The notes beneath the pieces were generated by a model. That model made no database searches and had not been told where the DNA came from. It worked only from the letters and a program-made list of their open reading frames with translations. The translations under genes and the position numbers were made by a program. 64,000 nucleotides of DNA, taken from positions 931,445 through 995,444 of the forward strand of contig NZ_LIVQ01000003.1 in NCBI RefSeq assembly GCF_001905445.1, written 5' to 3'. The stretch comes from Streptomyces sp. CB00455. Lineage in GTDB: Bacteria; Actinomycetota; Actinomycetes; Streptomycetales; Streptomycetaceae. Position 1 is the stretch's first letter. Each line of letters begins with the position of its first letter. Below are positions 8,170 to 14,816 of this stretch, one piece after another.

Positions 8170-9540
8170 TCATGCGAACAGCCGGCGCCAGGTTTCCGGG
8201 CCCGGGTACCCGTCGGCCGAGGCTCCGCGCCAGCCCTGCGCGCGCTGGAACGCCTCGACGTTGCGGCGGTCCGCCTCGCCCCACCGGGAGTCCGGACCGG
8301 TTGTGTAGTACGTGCCGAAGCCCTTCTTCACCAGCTGGCGGGCGAGGGCGGCGACGGCCTCGTGGGACCGTCCCGGGCGGAACACCGACGCCCCGGGATA
8401 GGCCCGTACCCCGCCAGGTCCGGGCGCGCCCGTCACCGTCGGCGGGATGTCCATGCCCTGGCGCTCGACCAGCAGGCGCCAGGTGTGGGCGCCCGGGATG
8501 CCGTCCGCCTCCGCGCCCGTCCAGCCCTGGGCCAGCTGGAAGGCCTGGGTGGCCAGCCGGTCGGCCTCGGACCAGGTCCGGCTGGGCCCCTTCGGGTAGA
8601 AGCGGTAGGCGCCGCGGTCGATCAGCATCCGCCCGAGGTGCGCCACGTGGTCGTTGGTCCGGCCGGGGCCGAACTTGTTCGCCCCCGGGAAGGCCGTCGA
8701 GGTACCCGGCTTCGGGTCCTGCGCGGGGCCGTTCCCCAGGAGCCCGCTGGTGACCCCCTTGAACCGGTAGGGCAGGTACTTGGTCGCGTTGCTCCAGTAG
8801 CCGTAGGGCGTGGCCAGCCTCCGCGTCGTCGGCCGGGTCTGCTCGTAGGCGATGTAGTGCGTCCGGGTGTCGTCGGCCCAGCCGCCGAAGAGGACCACGT
8901 GGGAGCCGTTGCTCGGGTCTGCCGGATTGTGGAAGAGCAGCATGTCCCCCGGGAGCAGATCGGCCTTCGTGATCTTGGTGGCGAACTTGTCGAGGCTGCC
9001 GGTCCACTCGTTCGTGCCGAGGTTCCAGGCCATCGAGACGAAGCCCGAACAGTCCTGCCGGTACCCGTCCGTCCAGTACTCGGACATGCTGTACGGGACC
9101 TTCGCCTCCAGCCACAGCTTCGCGCGGGTGATGATCGTCGTCCGGTCGATCCGCCGCACCGCGGCGGGCGCGCCCGGCTTGCCGACCGGCCCGCCCTTCG
9201 GGCCGTGCAGCGGGGTCCGTCCGCCCTGCGGGGTGCCGGGGTCGTCCAGTGCCGCCGTCCCGGGTACCGGGTCCAGTGCCACCGCCCCGGGTACCGCGTC
9301 GGTCACGGCCACCGCGGCTCCGCCGCCACCGCCCAGGACCGCGCCGGCGGCGGTGGCCAGGAGCAGCGCGCGGCGGGCCCCGCGTGCGGCGCGGTGGCCG
9401 CCGTCACGCAGCGGTATGGCCCGCGTGCGGGCCAGGGAGCGGTGGCGGGCGCATCCCGCGCACGCGCAGTCGCCCGCGGGCTCGTACTCCTCGAAAACGG
9501 GCATCGGCATCTGCACATCCGCCGGCGGCAGCATCGTCAT
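8170..9540 (-). CDS. NlpC/P60-like amidase with two C-terminal peptidoglycan-binding repeats
   Basis: A 456-residue protein. A Cys-containing N-terminal stretch (CACAGCARH) precedes a hydrophobic Ala/Gly-rich segment (about residues 58-80), then a papain-like NlpC/P60-type domain with the nucleophile motif DCSGFVSMAWNL and the downstream His in GSHVVLFGGW. Two related C-terminal modules, each with FGPGRTND or FRPGRSHE, a Trp-rich EADR segment and DGxPG, resemble peptidoglycan-binding repeats. The role is probably cell-wall hydrolysis or remodelling outside the membrane. The ATG at 9540 is favoured with GGACGG upstream; a GTG at 9570 is also in frame but lacks a ribosome site. The SPFH gene follows directly. 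Confidence 0.85.
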   Translation of the reverse strand: MTMLPPADVQMPMPVFEEYEPAGDCACAGCARHRSLARTRAIPLRDGGHRAARGARRALLLATAAGAVLGGGGGAAVAVTDAVPGAVALDPVPGTAALDDPGTPQGGRTPLHGPKGGPVGKPGAPAAVRRIDRTTIITRAKLWLEAKVPYSMSEYWTDGYRQDCSGFVSMAWNLGTNEWTGSLDKFATKITKADLLPGDMLLFHNPADPSNGSHVVLFGGWADDTRTHYIAYEQTRPTTRRLATPYGYWSNATKYLPYRFKGVTSGLLGNGPAQDPKPGTSTAFPGANKFGPGRTNDHVAHLGRMLIDRGAYRFYPKGPSRTWSEADRLATQAFQLAQGWTGAEADGIPGAHTWRLLVERQGMDIPPTVTGAPGPGGVRAYPGASVFRPGRSHEAVAALARQLVKKGFGTYYTTGPDSRWGEADRRNVEAFQRAQGWRGASADGYPGPETWRRLFA

Positions 9541-9725
9541 GCGGTTCCGTCCACTCCCCTGCTCGTCCACTGGTCAGGCGGGTCCGCATCTGGCGGGGCA
9601 TCAGATCCGGCACGGCCAGACATATCGTGCACGATAAACCCCTCAAACATGGGTTAATCGGACAAGGCGCGCGTGGCTGGTCATGAGCACCCGCGCAGGT
9701 GGGGTAGAGTTTTGCCTGTCACCAA

Positions 9726-9799
9726 GCGCCGCTAGCTCAGTTGGTTAGAGCAGCTGACTCTTAATCAGCGGGTCCGGGGTTCGAGTCCCTGGCGGCGCA
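9726..9799 (+). tRNA. tRNA-Lys (anticodon CTT)
   Basis: The second copy of the 74-base tRNA-Lys, identical to the minus-strand gene at 2351-2424, with anticodon loop CTCTTAA and T-loop TTCGAGT. A possible -10 (TAGAGT at 9705-9710) lies upstream. It is followed within seven bases by a strong terminator. All protein genes between the two copies are on the minus strand. Confidence 0.98.
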
Positions 9800-9805
9800 C
9801 AGACG

Positions 9806-9845
9806 GAAGAATCCCCCCGCAGTGGAAACTGCGGGGGGATTCTTC
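9806..9845 (+). terminator. Strong terminator after tRNA-Lys
   Basis: A perfect 17-bp stem: GAAGAATCCCCCCGCAG (9806-9822) pairs with CTGCGGGGGGATTCTTC (9829-9845) around the loop TGGAAA. It also lies 23 bases beyond the stop of the convergent sortase gene at 9868, so it can serve both strands. Confidence 0.9.
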
Positions 9846-9867
9846 GTCGTGGTCGCAGGTGGCCGCC

Positions 9868-10530
9868 CTACGCGGCCGTTCCCTGCCGGACTCCCGTGCC
9901 CGTCAGGTAGGCGGAGACCACCACGTTCGCCGTGTACTCCTTGGCCGCCTTGTCATAGGAGCCGCCGCAGGTCACCAGCCGCAGCTCGGCCCGGCCCTTG
10001 ACCCGCTGGCCGTACGCCTTGTGCGGGTCGAAGCCCGCCCGCTCGTAGACCCGTACGTCCTCGATGGTGAACTCGGCGACCGAACCGTCCGCCCGCATCA
10101 CCCGCACCTTGTCGCCCGGCTGCGCCGAACTCAGGCCGTAGAACACCGCCGGCTTGGACTTCGTGTCCACGTGCCCCACCATCAGCGCCGCCCCGGCCGC
10201 ACCCGGCTGAACGCCCTTGCCCCACCAGCCCACCGTGCCCGGGCTGTCGTACGGGGGAGCCTCGATCGCACCGTCCGCGTCCAGGTCCCGGGAGACCACC
10301 GGGGCCTGGATGCCTATGGACGGCACGTCGAGGCGCTGGGGCAGGGCGGCCGCCAGGGGGGCGCGCGCCGCGGGCAGTCCCGGGCCCACGGTTCCGCCGG
10401 CCTGACCGGCCAGCGGGGCCGGGACCCCGGTTATCTGCCGTCCCCAGAGCCAGAGGCCCAGTACCAGCACGGACCAGGCGGCGAAGGTCAGCAGCCGCCC
10501 GCCGCCGGCGGCGACCTTGCCCTCGCTCAT
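9868..10530 (-). CDS. Class F sortase
   Basis: A 220-residue membrane-anchored transpeptidase. A hydrophobic helix (about residues 13-31, LLTFAAWSVLVLGLWLWG) anchors it, and the extracytoplasmic sortase domain starts near residue 65 (PQRLDVPSIGIQAPVV). Catalytic residues are visible as His in LMVGHVDTK and Cys in ELRLVTCGGSYD, with the usual downstream Arg less clear. Class F enzymes are common single-gene sortases in actinomycetes with poorly defined substrates. The ATG at 10530 overlaps the stop of the upstream secreted-protein gene as ATGA, implying translational coupling and a shared function. Confidence 0.92.
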   Translation of the reverse strand: MSEGKVAAGGGRLLTFAAWSVLVLGLWLWGRQITGVPAPLAGQAGGTVGPGLPAARAPLAAALPQRLDVPSIGIQAPVVSRDLDADGAIEAPPYDSPGTVGWWGKGVQPGAAGAALMVGHVDTKSKPAVFYGLSSAQPGDKVRVMRADGSVAEFTIEDVRVYERAGFDPHKAYGQRVKGRAELRLVTCGGSYDKAAKEYTANVVVSAYLTGTGVRQGTAA

Positions 10531-11210
10531 TCGGCGCTGCGGCGGCGGCGCAGGGTCAGCGCCCGGCCCGCGACGGCCAGGGTGGCGGTGGCGGCCAGGA
10601 CCGCCCCGATCACCGTGTGCGGCAGCCCCGGGCCCCCGCCGCCGTGGTCCTTCTTCGCCGTCGCGGCCGGCTCGGACTTCGCCGCCGGTTCGGACTTGGC
10701 GGCCAGGTCTGACTTCGCGGCGAGCTCCGACTTCGCGGCGAGCTCCGACTTCGCGGCGAGCTCGGATGCCATGCCGCCGCCGCCCGCGTGGACCGGCCAG
10801 ACCGGCGAGGGGTGGTGCGAGGGCTGGTGGCGGCCGACCTCGATGGAGCCGCTGACCTTGTCGTGTCCGTCGCAGGTCACGCGGACCGAGTGCCAGCCGG
10901 GCTGGGCGTGCGAGCTGATCATGGCCTCGCCGTAGAGCGGGCTGCGGCCGCCGTCGCGGCCGTACAGGTCGGCGTCCGCCACGAAGACGGAGGACTTGGC
11001 CGAACCCCTGGTGCCGTCGCATCCGTGGACGCGCAGCTTTACCTGCGCTCCCGGGTGGGCCGGGTTCGGATCGACCGAGACGCTGCCGCGGTCGCCGTGA
11101 CCGCCACGGTCCTCTTCGCCCGCGAGGGCGGTGGGCGCGGTCACTGCGGAGAATGCCGTCAGGGCGACGGCCACCCCGACGACGCGGACAGCGATCTGAA
11201 CACTGCGCAT
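10527..11210 (-). CDS. Secreted, C-terminally anchored protein with (A/S)ELAAKS repeats, partner of the class F sortase
   Basis: A 227-residue protein: signal peptide (about residues 1-30), an Ig-like or copper-resistance-like beta domain starting VSVDPNPAHPGAQVKLRV with two Cys residues, a spacer with about six repeats of ELAAKS/EPAAKS, then LPHTVIGAVLAATATLAVAG and a basic RRRR tail. The last part has the layout of a cell-wall sorting signal (LPxT, hydrophobic span, basic tail), but the residue after Thr is Val rather than Gly. Start at 11210 has GAGGAGG seven bases upstream. It overlaps the class F sortase gene by four bases, which makes it the natural candidate substrate. The globular function is unknown. 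Confidence 0.85.
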   Translation of the reverse strand: MRSVQIAVRVVGVAVALTAFSAVTAPTALAGEEDRGGHGDRGSVSVDPNPAHPGAQVKLRVHGCDGTRGSAKSSVFVADADLYGRDGGRSPLYGEAMISSHAQPGWHSVRVTCDGHDKVSGSIEVGRHQPSHHPSPVWPVHAGGGGMASELAAKSELAAKSELAAKSDLAAKSEPAAKSEPAATAKKDHGGGGPGLPHTVIGAVLAATATLAVAGRALTLRRRRSAE

Positions 11211-11280
11211 GGTGAACCTCCTCACCACAGAGATTCACGCGCGGTGCGCCGCTCCGCATCCGGAGCGGCGCCGTACGTGT

Positions 11281-11350
11281 CAGCCGTGCGCGCTAGACGT
11301 GCGCGTCAGCCGTGCGCGCTAGACGTGCGTGTCAGCCGAATGCGCTAGAC
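11281..11350. repeat. 26-bp tandem repeat overlapping the HAD gene stop codon
   Basis: Three copies begin at 11281, 11307 and 11333 with core CAGCCGTGCGCGCTAGACGT. The third copy covers the TAG stop (11345-11347, minus strand) of the HAD phosphatase gene. The other two therefore duplicate the end of that gene in the 134-base gap before the secreted-protein gene. Confidence 0.85.
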
Positions 11351-12124
11351 GAGGTCCACCAGATCGGCGATCGAATCGACCGTCTTGGTGGGCCGGTAGG
11401 GGTACTTCTCGGTGTCCTGGGCCGTCGTCAGGCCGGTGAGGACGAGGAAGGTCTGCATGCCCGCCTCCAGACCGGCGAGCACGTCGGTGTCCATACGGTC
11501 GCCGATCATCGCGCTGGTCTCGGAGTGCGCGCCGATGGCGTTGAGGCCGGTGCGCATCATCAGCGGGTTGGGCTTGCCCGCGAAGTACGGCTGCTTGCCG
11601 GTCGCCTTGGTGATCAGCGCGGCGACCGCGCCGGTCGCGGGGAGCGGGCCCTCGGTGGAGGGGCCGGTCTCGTCCGGGTTGGTGCAGATGAAGCGGGCGC
11701 CGGCGTTGATCAGGCGGACCGCCTTCGTCATGGCCTCGAAGCTGTAGGTACGGGTCTCGCCCAGGACCACGTAGTCCGGCTCGTGGTCGGTCAGGATGTA
11801 GCCGATGTCGTGCAGGGCGGTGGTGAGACCGGCCTCGCCGATGACGTAGGCGGTCCCGCCCGGGCGCTGGTCGTCGAGGAACTTCGCGGTGGCCAGCGCG
11901 GAGGTCCAGATGTTCTCGACGGGGACGTGCAGTCCCATGCGGCTGAGCCGGGCCTGGAGGTCGCGCGGGGTGTAGATGGAGTTGTTGGTCAGCACCAGGA
12001 AGGGCTTGCCGGAGTCGCGCAGCCGCTTGATGAAGGCATCGGCGCCGGGGATCGGGGTGCCCTCGTGGATGAGGACGCCGTCCATGTCGGTGAGCCAGGA
12101 TTCGATCGGCTTGCGCTCTGCCAC
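11345..12124 (-). CDS. HAD-IIA family sugar-phosphatase-like hydrolase (NagD/AraL type)
   Basis: A 259-residue cytoplasmic phosphatase of the HAD superfamily, subclass IIA. Motif I is WLTDMDGVLI (nucleophile Asp near residue 13), motif II FLVLTNNS near residue 43, the motif III Lys is in GKPNPLMM near 187, and motif IV is MIGDRMDTD near 210. E. coli NagD of this family is a nucleotide (UMP) phosphatase although named for the nag locus. Start is GTG at 12124 with GGAG upstream. A DasR-like sequence at 12165-12180 may link it to amino-sugar control (inference only). Confidence 0.92.
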   Translation of the reverse strand: MAERKPIESWLTDMDGVLIHEGTPIPGADAFIKRLRDSGKPFLVLTNNSIYTPRDLQARLSRMGLHVPVENIWTSALATAKFLDDQRPGGTAYVIGEAGLTTALHDIGYILTDHEPDYVVLGETRTYSFEAMTKAVRLINAGARFICTNPDETGPSTEGPLPATGAVAALITKATGKQPYFAGKPNPLMMRTGLNAIGAHSETSAMIGDRMDTDVLAGLEAGMQTFLVLTGLTTAQDTEKYPYRPTKTVDSIADLVDLV

Positions 12125-12164
12125 TGGACTGTTCTCCGCTCTCGGTGGCCTGTGACCTGTGACT

Positions 12165-12180
12165 TCTGGTCTCCACCACC
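12165..12180. promoter_or_regulatory. Weak dre-like sequence upstream of the HAD phosphatase
   Basis: TCTGGTCTCCACCACC shares 13 of 16 bases with the first dre of nagE2 in this window (ACTGGTCTACACCACT). It lies about 41 bases upstream of the minus-strand GTG at 12124. The central palindrome is broken, so this is only a candidate. Confidence 0.35.
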
Positions 12181-12205
12181 CTAACGGGGCCGGGCTGCGG
12201 ACGCT

Positions 12206-12640
12206 TTACCCGTCCACAGCCCGGACGCGCGCGGGCCCGGGCCGGCCCGGGCGGCCGTCGCCTGCCGTCCAGTACCGGTGGCCGGCGCCGCTGTAGCGGA
12301 AGCCCACCTGGCTCCTCGTGGAGGCGTCGGTGAACGGCCACTTGGGGGTGACCGGGGTGGCGTTGCAGGAGTTGCAGCAGCTGCCGGTGGGGGTGTCTTG
12401 TCGTCCCACTCGTCGGAGTCGGCGACGGCGACGGCCCGGCGCGGGCGACGGCAAAGACGACGGCGACGGCCTGGCGAAGGCGAGGGCCTGGCGAAGGCGA
12501 AGGCGTCACGGGAGCGGACGTTCAGTTCATGCCACTGGTTGTGCGACGCGGCTCCACAACTCGCCGGTCGACACGTCGCTTCCGGCCCGTCCGGTGATGC
12601 CGCCGGTACCCGTCGTGTAGTTGTCCGCGGTGAGCCCGCG
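12206..12640 (-). pseudogene. Remnant of a secreted-type protein gene
   Basis: Two stretches in the same minus frame have codon third positions almost all G or C, as in real Streptomyces genes. One reads LTADNYTTGTGGITGRAGSD and runs on to a stop at 12527-12529. The other (about 12206-12400) reads TPTGSCCNSCNATPVTPKWP and then GFRYSGAGHRYWTAGDG. Between them are two stops and a run of CTTCGCCAGGCC-type repeats. There is no convincing start. The simplest reading is a decayed gene into which a short repeat expanded; the original family is not recognised. Confidence 0.4.
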
Positions 12641-12699
12641 GGCACGCTGTGTGTGAAGCCCTGCGCTTCACCGGATGCCCGTCTCTTTCACGTGGGTGC

Positions 12700-13650
12700 G
12701 GAAGTTCGGGCACAGGACGGGCCGCGTTTCGTGGTCGGGGGCGACCAGGACCTTCCGGTCGTGCGGGGCCGCACGGGCGGGGCGCGGGGCGCTGCCGCGC
12801 GCGGCAGCGGGGCAGGGGCCGGCGGCACACAGGAGCGGAGTGGGGGCTGCCACGTGCGGGCGCGGGGGCGGGGCTGCCACGTGCGGGGGCGGGGTCGGTC
12901 TGCGGGGCCCCAAGTGGGTCCGGACTGGGGGAGGGAGGTCCGGGGTGGGGTGGCGTCGACGGGCGGGCGCAGACGCGGTCAGGGGAGGCCCGGTCGGGTG
13001 CAGGCGCGGCCGACCGCAGGCCCGGTCGGGCGTCGGCGTGGTTAGGGGCAGGCCCGGTCGGGTGCAGGCGCAGTCGGGGCCAGGCGCGGGTGGGGCCAGG
13101 CGCGGGTAGGCGCGGACGCGGTCCGGCCCCGACACGGGTGGGCACAGTCGCGGTCGAGCGTCGACGTGGTCAGGGCCAGGCCGGGTCGGGCGCAGGCCGG
13201 GTCGAGCGTCGGCCCGGTCGGACGCAGGCCCGGTCGGACGCGGACGCGGGTAGACCCCGGCGCGGGTAGGGCCAGGCGCCGTCAGGGCCAGGCGCAGTCC
13301 AGCGCGGCCTCGGTCAGGGCCAGCCACGGTCAGGACCCCGGCACATCAAGCGTCGGCGCAGTCAAGCGCAGGCACGGTCAGGCCCCGGCGCGGGTAGACA
13401 CAGGCGCGGTGTCAGGTCCGGCGCAGTCCGAGCCAGGCGCCGTCAGGGCCAGGCGCAGTCCAGCGCGGCCGCGGTCAGGGCGAGCCACGGTCAGGACCCC
13501 CGCACATCAAGCGTCGGGGCAGTCAAGCGCAGGCACGGTCAGGCCCCGGCGCGGGTAGACACAGGCGCGGTGTCAGGTCCGGCGCAGTCGAGCGCGGCCG
13601 CAGGCGCGATCAGCGCCCGGCGGAGTCAAGCGCCGGCACGGTCAGCGCCC
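12700..13650. repeat. Minisatellite-like GC-rich region without a gene
   Basis: About 950 bases made of degenerate 17-21 base units of the type GGTCGGGCGCAGGCCC. All frames stay open for long distances on both strands, but the predicted proteins are pure Pro/Ala/Arg repeats with no family features. On the minus strand the units next to the LAHTG gene each carry a TGA, as if copied from its stop region. I see no gene, RNA or operator here. Confidence 0.6.
13271..13588. repeat. 161-bp tandem duplication
   Basis: Bases 13271-13427 and 13432-13588 are nearly identical at an exact offset of 161, differing at only a few positions (for example CCTCGG versus CCGCGG). The duplication is embedded in the minisatellite region and must be recent relative to the surrounding degenerate units. 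Confidence 0.85.
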
Positions 13651-13657
13651 GGCGTGG

Positions 13658-14428
13658 TCAGGCGTCGGTGGCCGGGGCGCGGCCGTGGGTCGCGCGCAGC
13701 CGCCGCGCGCCCAGGAGGAGGCCGCCGCCGGCGGCGAGGGCGGCCACGGCGCCCGTCCCGTACGCCCCCCGGTCGCGCGGTCCGGTATGGGCGAGGGAGC
13801 CCGCTTCCACGGGCTCCTCCGGGCCCTCGACGGAGAACCGGTAGCCGCCGGCCTCGCCGATCCAGTCGCCGTCGTCGCCCTTGCGCTGGACCAGGGCCGC
13901 GTCGGCGACGACCTCACCCGTGGGGGCTTCGGGAGCGAAGGCGAGGCCGACCTTGACGGTCAGCGACCCGCCGGCGGCGACGGTGAAGCCGGGGAAGTCA
14001 CCCCCACCGTCGAAGATCGCGATGATCTCGTCCCGGTCGCTTCGCTCCAGGCTGACGGGGAGGGTGCCGCCGGGAGCGCCGAACTCCATGCGCAGGTGGG
14101 CGGGGCGCAGGGCGCGGGCCTTGTCGGTGAGGACGACCACCGGGTGGATGGCGGTGCACACGGAGCCGGTGGTGTTGGTCAGGTCCAGGTACCAGGTCTG
14201 CGGGTCACCGCCCGTGCGGTACACGGCCGGGCCGCCGCGGATCCGGGCCCCGATGGGGAAGGCGTTGCTCTTCCCGTCGCCGCAGGAGGCCTCCGCGCGC
14301 GACGGCAGCGCGGGCGCGGGCCGGGCGCCGCCGCCCGTACCGACGTCCGCGGTCGCGGTGGGCGCGGTGGTGACGGCCAGGGCCGCGGAGAGTACGGCGG
14401 TGAGGGCAAGGGCTTTGCGCAGTCGCAT
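13658..14428 (-). CDS. Secreted LAHTG-type surface protein (class E sortase substrate candidate)
   Basis: A 256-residue protein with a signal peptide (residues 1-27, MRLRKALALTAVLSAALAV), a beta-rich exported domain carrying two Cys residues, and a C-terminal sorting signal: SLAHTG near residue 217, then Pro/Arg/Asp and a hydrophobic GAVAALAAGGGLLLGA followed by RRLR. LAxTG is the pentapeptide recognised by Streptomyces class E sortases, so the protein is expected to be linked covalently to the cell wall. A class E sortase gene is at 22452-23309. Start at 14428 follows AAGG. The exported domain has no recognised function. Confidence 0.88.
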   Translation of the reverse strand: MRLRKALALTAVLSAALAVTTAPTATADVGTGGGARPAPALPSRAEASCGDGKSNAFPIGARIRGGPAVYRTGGDPQTWYLDLTNTTGSVCTAIHPVVVLTDKARALRPAHLRMEFGAPGGTLPVSLERSDRDEIIAIFDGGGDFPGFTVAAGGSLTVKVGLAFAPEAPTGEVVADAALVQRKGDDGDWIGEAGGYRFSVEGPEEPVEAGSLAHTGPRDRGAYGTGAVAALAAGGGLLLGARRLRATHGRAPATDA

Positions 14429-14639
14429 GGAAGACCTTCGCTGCTCGCCGGACGGAATGATGGTCGGACGAGGTGACAATCACCCCGGTCCTGCTCGCAC
14501 CCTCCCACGCACCACGTCGAGGACCGCGCACCACGCTCGGGCCGTTCCGGTTTACGCCCGATCGGCGGACGGGTCAAAACGCGCAGCCGGGGGTGGGGCG
14601 GGGCCGGGCGGCGGCGGGTCGCGGCCGCGATGGCGGTCG

Positions 14640-14805
14640 CAGTCGGCGGCGGCGGCGGCGGGTCACGGTGACGGTCGCAGTCGGCGGCGGCGGGTCACGG
14701 TGGCGGTCGCAGTCGCAGTCGCAGTCGCAGTCGCAGTGGCGGTCGCAGTGGCGGTCGCAGTGGCGGTCGCAGTCGCAGTCGCGGTGGCGGTCGGGCGGGG
14801 GTACG
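14640..14805. repeat. Hexanucleotide repeat (GTCGCA)n downstream of the ROK gene
   Basis: Runs of GTCGCA mixed with GTGGCG units fill most of the 388-base gap between the start of the LAHTG gene (14428) and the stop of the ROK gene (14817). At 14706-14740 there are five consecutive hexamers. The rest of the gap holds the promoter side of the LAHTG gene, without a recognisable element. Confidence 0.75.
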
Positions 14806-14816
14806 GATCGCCCCAC

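Noticed and set aside
9571..9725. A cyclic di-AMP (ydaO) riboswitch before the NlpC-like gene
   Set aside because: Only about 155 bases precede the gene and I see none of the conserved blocks of the motif. The region instead serves tRNA-Lys transcription on the other strand.
2351..9799. A mobile island bounded by tRNA-Lys
   Set aside because: No integrase, recombinase or insertion sequence lies inside, the gene order is ordinary for Streptomyces, and the tRNA copies are complete and in opposite orientation, not an attL/attR direct pair.
12522..13327. Long minus-strand frames of Pro/Ala/Arg-rich sequence
   Set aside because: They follow the minisatellite, change frame with no similarity to known proteins, and third-position bias is not that of a gene. 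Only the short remnant at 12206-12640 has coding-like codons.
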